This document shows positions 1 through 5,354 of a DNA stretch of 6,087 nt, piece by piece. The notes under the pieces are model-generated. The model did not search any database, was not told the origin of the DNA, and saw nothing but the letters and a program-made list of their open reading frames with translations. Source of the DNA: Acidobacteriota bacterium. Lineage in GTDB: Bacteria; Acidobacteriota; Terriglobia; Terriglobales; SCQP01. Where the stretch lies: NCBI GenBank assembly GCA_021818645.1, contig JAKATS010000097.1, forward strand, positions 1 through 6,087, read 5' to 3'. The position numbers and the translations under genes were made by a program. Every line of letters starts with the position of its first letter. The first letter of the stretch is position 1.

Positions 1-1754
1 TTGGAATACCAGCTTACGTAGGCATGCGGATGCGCCGCATCGCCGTTCCAGGCCAGACTGTGGGCGGTATACACGCCGGAATCCACCGGCGGATCGGCTT
101 CAGTTTGCGGGGTGGTGAGTCCGCCTTCGAGAATGGGTTCGGAGGGGGTGGTGAGACTGTAAGTGCGAAGAAACCCTCCGCCTTCGCTGGAAGTAAGCGG
201 CACGGAAAAACCGCAGACGGCGGCGGCGCTGGGATTGGTTTGCGTGCTCAGGGCAGTGCAGACCTGATCGGTCAACAGCAGCGCCGAGCCATTCAGGATG
301 GGCAAGGCTTCCCGGGTATTGCCTTCCGGAATGGAAGGCACGGCCGGCTGGGTGGCCGTGGCCGCGGTGGCGGCGGAAATGGTGGGATAGATCAGGTGTG
401 AAATCAGGACCGACGGATTGGGAACCAGTTCGCCGGTGGTTGACTGGTATAGATCGAGATTCAGCGGATTGGTGACATTGACGATCGCCGCACCTTCATC
501 CCAGTAACCTAAATAGGCATAGGTGACAGGCGAACCGTTCACGGTTTCGGTATCGAGATGAATCTGATCCAGAAAAACCCGCTGATCGGCCCCGACCTTG
601 AGCGTGTCGAAGGCGGTATTGGTGGCGGCGCCGATGCCCCAGGTGATGGGCTGCCCATTCAGGACGGCGCTGACGGGATGGCTGGGGTCGGTGGCATCAA
701 TGACGCGCAGATCGCCGGTAAACGGCAGGGTGGGGTAGGTGCTGCCATTCTGTTCGTTAGCGGCCTGGGATGCGGCTTCGGAGCCGGAGACCGCGGCCAG
801 AATATAAATATGTCCGGGCGTATCCGCGCTGGGAATAATGGCTACGCTGTGCACGCCGAATCCCGGCGCATTCACGGGCCAGAATCCTAAAGAGACCGGC
901 GCGGTGGGATTGGTAACGTCATACAGCTGCACACCGCCCGATGCATTCGTGGTTTGTCCGTTGTTGACGACGCAGGGGGCAACGGCCACGGCCAGAAGAT
1001 CGCCCGAACCGGAAGCGTAAAAATCGGGGCTGGAGACCAGGGCGGCTTTCGCCTCCGGCTGAGCGGTGCCACCGGTACCGCCCAGCGTATAAAGAAGCTG
1101 CGGATTATTGGGATTGCTGAGATCCACAATTTTCACGCCCGTGGCCGGGCAGGCCGCGCCGGAAGCGCTCGGAGTGGTGGAGAGAGGACTGCCTTGTCCC
1201 AAGGTGCCCACAAATGCGAGATGGCCCTGCACGCTGACGGCGCCATTCTGGCCTTCCCCGCCCAAACTGTTTTGACCCACCACGGTGAGATCGGCTCCGG
1301 GAGGGGCGACGGTAATTCCCAAAGACGCCGGCGCGGTGATTTTGGGTGTGGGAGAGCTATCTACGGCCTCAATGGAGAAAAAGTATTCACCCGCGGCCGT
1401 GGGTGTGCCAGAAAGAATGCCGGACTCGCTCAGGGTCATGCCGGGCGGCAAGGCACTGGTGCTGGTCAACTGAAAAGTGACCGGAGCCACGGTGTCGCTG
1501 CCGGCAGCGCCGACATTGGTCTGGAAACCGAAGGCATAGGGCACGTTCTCCACGCCCGCGGGTAAAAAGTCAAACCCACCCAGGGGATTGGCCAGGGTGG
1601 TGATGGTGAACGGGGTCTTGCTTTTTTTAGCAGCAACGAAATTAGAGCCGCCGCTGCTGCCGCAGGCTGCCAGCCCAAGGGCGCCGATGACCAATATGCA
1701 GAAGGCAGCCCATTTGCGCCTGCACGACCAGCCTAGAGACTCGAAACAATGCAT
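1..1754 (-). CDS. LVIVD-repeat beta-propeller lipoprotein with Ig-like domain (3' end outside window)
   Basis: 584 codons are visible and the stop lies beyond position 1. The start at 1754 precedes a basic n-region (CRRKW, residues 11-15), a hydrophobic core and a lipobox LAAC with the lipidated cysteine at C31. Gly follows the cysteine, so outer-membrane sorting is likely. Residues about 70-150 resemble a putative Ig (He_PIG) domain: LPPGMTLSESGILSGTPTAAG is its hallmark-like stretch at 102-122. The rest is a beta-propeller built of LVIVD-type units, for example VKIVDLSNPNNPQLL (207-221), VQLYDVTNPTAPVSLG (275-290), LRVIDATDPSHPVSAV (349-364) and a weaker AAIVNVTNPLNLDL (422-435). Cysteines 202, 261, 499 and 514 could form disulfides after export. 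No catalytic site is recognisable and the precise role is unknown; LVIVD proteins are usually annotated only as surface or periplasmic propellers. The ribosome-binding site is weak (GGGA about 7 nt before ATG). Confidence 0.88.
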   Translation of the reverse strand, partial: MHCFESLGWSCRRKWAAFCILVIGALGLAACGSSGGSNFVAAKKSKTPFTITTLANPLGGFDFLPAGVENVPYAFGFQTNVGAAGSDTVAPVTFQLTSTSALPPGMTLSESGILSGTPTAAGEYFFSIEAVDSSPTPKITAPASLGITVAPPGADLTVVGQNSLGGEGQNGAVSVQGHLAFVGTLGQGSPLSTTPSASGAACPATGVKIVDLSNPNNPQLLYTLGGTGGTAQPEAKAALVSSPDFYASGSGDLLAVAVAPCVVNNGQTTNASGGVQLYDVTNPTAPVSLGFWPVNAPGFGVHSVAIIPSADTPGHIYILAAVSGSEAASQAANEQNGSTYPTLPFTGDLRVIDATDPSHPVSAVLNGQPITWGIGAATNTAFDTLKVGADQRVFLDQIHLDTETVNGSPVTYAYLGYWDEGAAIVNVTNPLNLDLYQSTTGELVPNPSVLISHLIYPTISAATAATATQPAVPSIPEGNTREALPILNGSALLLTDQVCTALSTQTNPSAAAVCGFSVPLTSSEGGGFLRTYSLTTPSEPILEGGLTTPQTEADPPVDSGVYTAHSLAWNGDAAHPHAYVSWYS

Positions 1755-1846
1755 CCGTTTTCCCAGATATTCAGCGTATGCGATGCGATTCCGGCCCAGG
1801 TTGCGGGCCCAGTCATTCGCCCAGCCCCGACACGAACCTTCTTGGT

Positions 1847-1878
1847 AGTGTAGCTGAAAAGGCCGGAATTTCCGTCAG
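1847..1878 (-). promoter_or_regulatory. possible weak promoter of the lipoprotein gene
   Basis: Reading the minus strand, TACACT (1852-1847) matches four of six bases of a -10 box and CTGACG (1878-1873) is a poor -35 box, but the 20-nt spacer is long. It would give a leader of about 85 nt. No better candidate was seen in the 241 nt between the hairpin at 1996 and the start codon. The assignment rests on position and the -10 match only. Confidence 0.22.
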
Positions 1879-1995
1879 GAACAGAACGGCGACGGGGAAA
1901 AATTGTGCGGATTTAAGCCGATTTCCATCGCCGGCGCCACCATCCGGCAGCCCTGAACCCACCCCGGCGGCGCGAACGGCGCAGCAAAAGAGCGT

Positions 1996-2025
1996 CCCGC
2001 CGGTATTACACTTCCTGCCGGCGGG
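1996..2025 (-). terminator. GC hairpin at the end of the sulfurtransferase unit, possible terminator
   Basis: CCCGCCGG (1996-2003) and CCGGCGGG (2018-2025) are perfect inverted repeats of 8 bp with a 14-nt loop. On the minus strand the stem ends after the stop codon of the 73-residue gene, and that stop (2008-2006) sits in the loop. A short TTTT run follows only after six further bases, so this is an imperfect intrinsic terminator; it could instead protect the mRNA 3' end. Confidence 0.4.
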
Positions 2026-2227
2026 TACGCGCCAGCCGCTCTTCCGCTTTTTTAAGGACGATGCGTTCGGCTTCTTCCTGGGTCGCGGCCGAGCCGCGGG
2101 CGATATTGGCCCCGGGAGATACGTTATCCGCCTTGCAGTAAAAAACGTCCCCCAACTGATAGGAAACCAGGTGGATCTGCCAGGGACCGGAGGTGACCTG
2201 GCGTTCGCGATAATGTTGCGGTTTCAT
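2006..2227 (-). CDS. uncharacterised 73-residue protein coupled to the sulfurtransferase
   Basis: The start is taken as the ATG at 2227, which overlaps the TGA of the sulfurtransferase gene as ATGA (2227-2224). No Shine-Dalgarno is visible before it, so translation probably depends on ribosomes finishing the upstream gene. The frame stays open further upstream, but that extension only shadows the rhodanese coding sequence. The product is soluble, with no signal peptide or membrane segment. Residues 12-45 look beta-rich (WQIHLVSYQLGDVFYCKADN, then VSPGANIARG), with a single cysteine at C31. Residues 49-71 form a charged amphipathic helix (EEAERIVLKKAEERLARTRR). I recognise no named family; it does not resemble SseC (DUF1416), the usual partner of the mycobacterial CysA2 sulfurtransferase. 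The tight coupling suggests a role linked to sulfur transfer, but function is unknown. Confidence 0.82.
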   Translation of the reverse strand: MKPQHYRERQVTSGPWQIHLVSYQLGDVFYCKADNVSPGANIARGSAATQEEAERIVLKKAEERLARTRRQEV

Positions 2228-3093
2228 GATTGCATCGGCTTGGCGGGGGCGGCGCCGCGTTCCACTGGCGCGCCCACCAGATTGCCCCATTCCGTCCAGG
2301 AGCCGTCGTAATTGGTCACCTGATCGAAGCCCAGCAGATAACGAAATACAAACCAGGTGTGGCTGGAGCGTTCGCCGATGCGGCAATAGGCGATGACCGG
2401 CTGCTTGCCGTCAATCGCCTCGGCGCCATAAAGCGCGCGCAATTCATCGGCGGATTTGAACGTACCGTCGTCGTTGCAGGCTTTGCTCCAGGGAATATTG
2501 CGGGCGCCGGGAATATGGCCGCCGCGCTGGCAGGTTTCCGGCAAGCCCGGCGGGGCGAGAATTTCACCCGTGAATTCCTGCGGACTGCGCACATCCACCA
2601 GAGCCGCCGATTTTTTCTGTACCGCGCCCTGTACCTGGGGCAGAAAGGCGCGCAGCGACAGATCAGAAGCCTGCGCCCGGTAGGGGACAGGCGGGTAGGA
2701 GGGTGTATCCGTGGTTAATTCACGGCTGTCGGCGAGCCATTTTTTACGGCCGCCATTGAGGATGCGAATGTCTTTGTGGCCGTAAATCTTGGCCTGCCAG
2801 AAAGCCCAGGCGGCAAACCAGTTATTGCTGTCGCCATAGAGCACCACGGTCGTTTCGGGACTGATGCCGGAGCCGGACATCAGCTTCTCAAATCCGGCCC
2901 GGGAAAGAATGTCACGCTGCACGGTATCGCAAAGCTGCTGGTTCCAGGCCCAGGCAATGGCGCCGGGGATGTGGCCCTCATTGTAGCTATTGGTATCCAC
3001 ATCAACCTCGACCAGCCGGACTTTGGGATCTTTGAGGTGCTGCTCGACCCAATCGGCACTGACGAGAACTTCCGGATGGGCATATTGACTCAT
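2224..3093 (-). CDS. two-domain rhodanese, thiosulfate-type sulfurtransferase (CysA2/SseA-like)
   Basis: 289 residues, the usual size of a tandem-rhodanese sulfurtransferase, which moves sulfane sulfur from thiosulfate or 3-mercaptopyruvate to a thiophilic acceptor such as cyanide or a thiol, in the cytoplasm. The N-terminal domain (about 8-125) is the inactive one: its loop reads LYGDSNNWFAAW with Asp88 where a catalytic Cys would be. The C-terminal domain (about 145-280) carries the active loop YCRIGERSSHTW with catalytic Cys237; this loop is typical of the CysA2/SseA group. GGHIPGARNIPW (191-202) is the conserved segment before it. Substrate choice between thiosulfate and mercaptopyruvate cannot be settled here. 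The start at 3093 is fixed by AGGAG (3106-3102), 8 nt upstream; a longer frame from a GTG at 3234 lacks rhodanese-like sequence. It is preceded by a cysteine-codon leader and overlaps the next gene by 4 nt. Confidence 0.94.
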   Translation of the reverse strand: MSQYAHPEVLVSADWVEQHLKDPKVRLVEVDVDTNSYNEGHIPGAIAWAWNQQLCDTVQRDILSRAGFEKLMSGSGISPETTVVLYGDSNNWFAAWAFWQAKIYGHKDIRILNGGRKKWLADSRELTTDTPSYPPVPYRAQASDLSLRAFLPQVQGAVQKKSAALVDVRSPQEFTGEILAPPGLPETCQRGGHIPGARNIPWSKACNDDGTFKSADELRALYGAEAIDGKQPVIAYCRIGERSSHTWFVFRYLLGFDQVTNYDGSWTEWGNLVGAPVERGAAPAKPMQS

Positions 3094-3101
3094 GTGATCG
3101 G

Positions 3102-3266
3102 CTCCTGTGAAAAAAATCCGTGATTCGAGTTTTAGATAGCCGGAGCGGGCGGGCAGGAGGGTGAAATTCGCATCCGGCCCGAGGCGCCGGAGCGAAAAAC
3201 CTGGCGAAAGATCATCTCCAACGCGGTTCTTCACCCCGGACAGCGGAACGGCTACATCAGCCCGCT
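3102..3266 (-). promoter_or_regulatory. structured leader RNA, candidate attenuator controlling the sulfurtransferase
   Basis: All pairs are read on the minus-strand transcript. The Shine-Dalgarno segment CAGGAG (3107-3102) has a perfect complement CTCCTG at 3159-3154. GGGTGAA (3236-3230) pairs perfectly with TTCACCC (3165-3159), extending to 9 bp with two G-U pairs, and this overlaps the anti-Shine-Dalgarno by one base. AGCGGGC (3266-3260), inside the short reading frame just after its cysteine codons, pairs with GCCCGCT (3150-3144) and would nest outside the previous stem. A local hairpin TCCGGC/GCCGGA (3191-3173) sits innermost. Segments close to the ribosome-binding site can therefore take part in competing structures. 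Pairing was found by eye; the fold and direction of control are inferred. Confidence 0.45.
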
Positions 3267-3304
3267 GTGCAGCAAGTGAAGATTACGCTTAGAGAATGCC
3301 GCAT
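3257..3304 (-). CDS. candidate leaderless cysteine leader peptide (15 residues)
   Basis: The frame reads MRHSLSVIFTCCTAG then TGA, with adjacent cysteine codons TGC TGC as codons 11-12 (3274-3269). The A of its ATG lies exactly 7 bases past the last base of the -10 box TAAAAT, where transcription would be expected to begin, so the mRNA would be leaderless. In mycobacteria, leaderless short reading frames with consecutive cysteine codons precede cysteine-metabolism operons and act as cysteine-responsive attenuators: ribosomes stalled at the cysteine codons alter folding around the next gene's ribosome-binding site. Here the next gene is a CysA2-like sulfurtransferase, about 163 nt downstream. 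The peptide is most likely regulatory rather than functional in itself. Two cysteines is a modest run, and a 15-codon frame can arise by chance, so position and context carry the call. Confidence 0.5.
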   Translation of the reverse strand: MRHSLSVIFTCCTAG

Positions 3305-3310
3305 GAGTCC

Positions 3311-3340
3311 ATTTTAGTGCGGAGGCGTCGGGCGGGTCAA
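3311..3340 (-). promoter_or_regulatory. sigma70-type promoter of the sulfurtransferase unit
   Basis: On the minus strand TTGACC (3340-3335) matches five of six bases of the -35 consensus, and TAAAAT (3316-3311) matches five of six of the -10, with an 18-nt spacer. The predicted start is about 3304, giving a leader of about 211 nt before the sulfurtransferase. A second CATTGAC copy lies 17 bp upstream (3359-3353), around another -35-like TTGACG. Confidence 0.6.
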
Positions 3341-3369
3341 TGCGATGTACTCGTCAATGAACACATGGA

Positions 3370-3669
3370 TTAAAGATGCGAATTCATGGCGCCGGATGCC
3401 CAGGTAAGCTGATGGGTGGCTGAAACTACAGTCGCTTTCCAGGCGTGCAGGATCGCCAGGCTGGCAAATCCGGCCAGGATGCCGATCCGATGTCCGATGA
3501 TGACATTATTAAGGATGGGGCGCCGGACGAGGTGGGCTTTTCCACCTGCTCAAATACGGTGGGACCTAGACTGCTGAAAATGATGGGCAGGCCGACCAGC
3601 ATACCGACCAGGCCGGTGAAGGGTAATGATACCGCCTTCGGCCAGCGGCGCAGTTTTTTTATGCTGCAT
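3370..3669 (-). pseudogene. broken and truncated membrane protein gene, probably HPP family
   Basis: No single frame is intact, but joining two frames gives a coherent membrane-protein sequence. From ATG at 3669 the protein is in frame only after dropping one base of the A7 run (3660-3654). It then reads through LPFTGLVGMLVGLPIIFSSL and GPTVFEQVEKPTSSGA. Near 3516-3526 one base seems missing, after which RPILNNVIIGHRIGILAGF continues into ASLAILHAWKATVV and ends at TAA (3372-3370). The pattern SLGPT, then about 15 residues, then RP-NN-IIGH-IGILAGF recalls the first part of HPP-family membrane proteins (PF04982). The later part, with the HPP motif itself, is absent, so it is also truncated. 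Read without correction, the frame stops at TGA (3552-3550). The net effect of the two indels is zero. Sequencing error is an alternative explanation for the frameshifts. Confidence 0.5.
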
Positions 3670-3718
3670 GCACAACAGAGATGCAGATGCCGGTCACATC
3701 GGCCAAAATAATATCAGC

Positions 3719-3805
3719 GCGAGAGTGGCGGAACTGGCAGACGCCCTGGATTTAGGTTCCAGTGCCCGCAAGGGCGTGGGGGTTCGAGTCCCCCCTCTCG
3801 CACCA
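3719..3805 (+). tRNA. tRNA-Leu, anticodon UAG (reads CUA and related CUN codons)
   Basis: A complete class II tRNA of 87 nt with encoded CCA. The acceptor stem is perfect: GCGAGAG (3719-3725) with CTCTCGC (3795-3801), then discriminator A3802, as required for leucine, and CCA (3803-3805). The anticodon stem is CTGGA (3746-3750) with TCCAG (3758-3762), and loop TTTAGGT places anticodon TAG at 3753-3755. The long variable arm GCCC-GCAA-GGGC (3764-3775) is typical of leucine tRNAs. The T stem is GGGGG (3778-3782) with CCCCC (3790-3794) around loop TTCGAGT. An A/T-rich stretch just upstream (AAAATAATAT, 3705-3714) could be a -10 region, but no convincing -35 was found. No terminator separates it from the porin gene. 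Confidence 0.98.
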
Positions 3806-3842
3806 ATCACCATTTCTAGCTGTACCGGATCGCAGGTGAAGC

Positions 3843-5324
3843 ATGATTTGTTTATCTACAATCCGGCGCAGGCGGGTTGCGTGCGGACTGGTTCTGGCCG
3901 GGGGGCTGGCATGGAGCAGCCATGCATGGGCAAAAGACAAACCGCGGCCGCATCGCCCAACCCCGCAACCCCTGTATGTGCCCGCGTACCGGATGGTGCA
4001 CGCCGGCCTGCGCCGGGCTGCCCTTGATTACGATTGGAGATCCAAACCCACACGGCGGCAGAAAAGTTTTTCCTGGAAAGACCGCATCTGGATGGCTGGG
4101 CAAGTTAATCTGATAACCCAGACGCATGGCCGGTTTCCCGCCGCCTACAGCGGGCCGTTGAGTTTTTTGCCGGTGCCCCAGACCGCGACTTCTTATGTCA
4201 CCACCTTATTCACCGGCGTGCGCCTGACGCCGCATCTGGAATTTCTTTATGACGAGGAATACGCCGGCGGCAGCGGGCTTTCCGGCTCCGTGGGGCTGGC
4301 CGGATTTACCAATCTCGACGCCGTGCGGGCGGCCGGCGGCATCAATCTGGGCGTGAACCCCTACCCGGCGCGGGCCATGCTGCACCTGATTGTGCCGCTG
4401 GGCCGGCAGGAGATCCCAAACACGCCCAATTATCTGGAACTGGCCCGCCATCTGCCGCAGCGGCGGGTCGAGATTTATTTCGGTAAATTCACCCTGCCCG
4501 ATTTTTTCGACCGCAATGCCTACGCCAGCTCCGATCATTCGCAATTCATGAACTGGACGGTTGATAACAATGGCGCCTGGGATTACGCCGCCAACACCCG
4601 CGGCTACACTTATGGCATTTATACGGAACTGGACGAGCCCAACTGGACTCTGCGCTATGCGGAAACATTAATGACCAAACTGCCCAACCAGATGCAGCTC
4701 AGCCTGCGGCTGGGAACCTACCGCGCTGAAAACGCCGAAGCCGACTGGAATTACGCGCCCGCGGAAAACGGCAAACTCCGCCTTCTGGCCTTTTACGACC
4801 ATGCCCGCATGGGCAGCTTCAACAGCGCAATCGCCGCCTGGCAGGCCGGCCTGACGCCCATACCGGAAGTCAGCGCCGTGCGGCGGCCCAGCGGGGAATA
4901 CGGCCTGGGGCTGAACTGGCAACAGCGGGTGGGGCGCGACCTGGGGCTTTTCATGCGCGCCGGCTGGAATAATGGCCGCAATGAAAGTTACAGCTATACG
5001 GAAGTCAACAACACCGTGCTGGCCGGGGCGCAGATTTCCGGCCACGCCTGGGGCCGGCGAAAGGATCATATCGGATTCGCTTTTGTATCGAACGGCATTT
5101 CCCGTGCGCATGCACAATACCTGGCCGACGGCGGACTCGGCTTTCAGCTGGGCGATGGCGGGCTGAGCTACGGCCGGGAACAGATTGTTGAAGCTTATTA
5201 CAATCTGCATCTGTGGCACGGAATCTCCATTGCGCCCGACCTGCAGAATATTCATAATCCCGGCTACAACCGGGTGCGCGGACCGATAACCGTGTTTGGC
5301 TTGCGCATGCATCTGCGGTTCTGA
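3843..5324 (+). CDS. OprB-family carbohydrate-selective outer-membrane porin
   Basis: 493 residues, within the usual range for OprB-type porins (PF04966), beta-barrels that pass mono- or oligosaccharides across the outer membrane. Residues 1-30 form a Sec signal (RRRR at 8-11, hydrophobic core, cleavage likely after AWA at 30). Family landmarks follow in order: SGPLSF near 103, LFTGVRLTPHLEFLYDEEY (122-140), GLSGSVGLAGFTN (145-157), GKFTLPDFFDRNAYA (214-228), QFMNWTVDNNGAWDYAANTR (234-253), the NHARMGS-like YDHARMGS (318-325), LFMRAGWNNGRNESY (369-383), DGGLGFQLGDGGLSYGRE (429-446), and the end NPGYNRVRGPITVFGLR (472-488). The chain ends LRF, a C-terminal aromatic residue recognised by the BAM assembly machinery. 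AGGTGA (3834-3839) lies just before the ATG. The gene starts 37 nt after the tRNA and is followed after 30 nt by a beta-helix protein gene. The sugar carried cannot be told from sequence. Confidence 0.95.
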   Translation: MICLSTIRRRRVACGLVLAGGLAWSSHAWAKDKPRPHRPTPQPLYVPAYRMVHAGLRRAALDYDWRSKPTRRQKSFSWKDRIWMAGQVNLITQTHGRFPAAYSGPLSFLPVPQTATSYVTTLFTGVRLTPHLEFLYDEEYAGGSGLSGSVGLAGFTNLDAVRAAGGINLGVNPYPARAMLHLIVPLGRQEIPNTPNYLELARHLPQRRVEIYFGKFTLPDFFDRNAYASSDHSQFMNWTVDNNGAWDYAANTRGYTYGIYTELDEPNWTLRYAETLMTKLPNQMQLSLRLGTYRAENAEADWNYAPAENGKLRLLAFYDHARMGSFNSAIAAWQAGLTPIPEVSAVRRPSGEYGLGLNWQQRVGRDLGLFMRAGWNNGRNESYSYTEVNNTVLAGAQISGHAWGRRKDHIGFAFVSNGISRAHAQYLADGGLGFQLGDGGLSYGREQIVEAYYNLHLWHGISIAPDLQNIHNPGYNRVRGPITVFGLRMHLRF

Positions 5325-5354
5325 TGCCTGGTGGCGGAGCCGCTTATTAACGCC

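Noticed and set aside
954..1565. Plus-strand frame of 203 codons opposite the lipoprotein
   Set aside because: Low-complexity Gly/Arg/Ala composition typical of antisense to GC-rich coding DNA; the minus strand encodes clear LVIVD repeats.
2228..2386. Longer form of the 73-residue protein starting at 2386
   Set aside because: The extension is an out-of-frame reading of rhodanese codons; the ATGA overlap gives a normal coupled start.
3114..3140. Minus-strand T7 run before the sulfurtransferase as an intrinsic terminator
   Set aside because: Only a 4-bp AATC/GATT stem precedes the T run, too weak for a terminator; transcriptional attenuation is therefore less likely than control at the ribosome-binding site.
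3094..3234. N-terminal extension of the sulfurtransferase from a GTG at 3234
   Set aside because: The added 47 residues do not look like rhodanese sequence, and AGGAG stands 8 nt before the ATG at 3093.
3445..3711. Plus-strand frame of 88 codons
   Set aside because: It is antisense to the HPP-like remnant, lacks any recognisable domain, and the opposite strand gives the more protein-like hydrophobic sequence.
3705..3714. A/T-rich stretch as a definite tRNA promoter
   Set aside because: It lies too close to the mature tRNA 5' end and no -35 box stands at a usable distance.
3626..4027. Plus-strand frame of 133 codons across the tRNA
   Set aside because: Its middle section is the translation of the tRNA-Leu gene (the familiar VAELADALDLGSS pattern) and the rest is out of frame with the porin.
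4668..5312. Minus-strand frame of 214 codons opposite the porin
   Set aside because: Antisense shadow of a well-matched OprB gene; no motif or ribosome-binding site.
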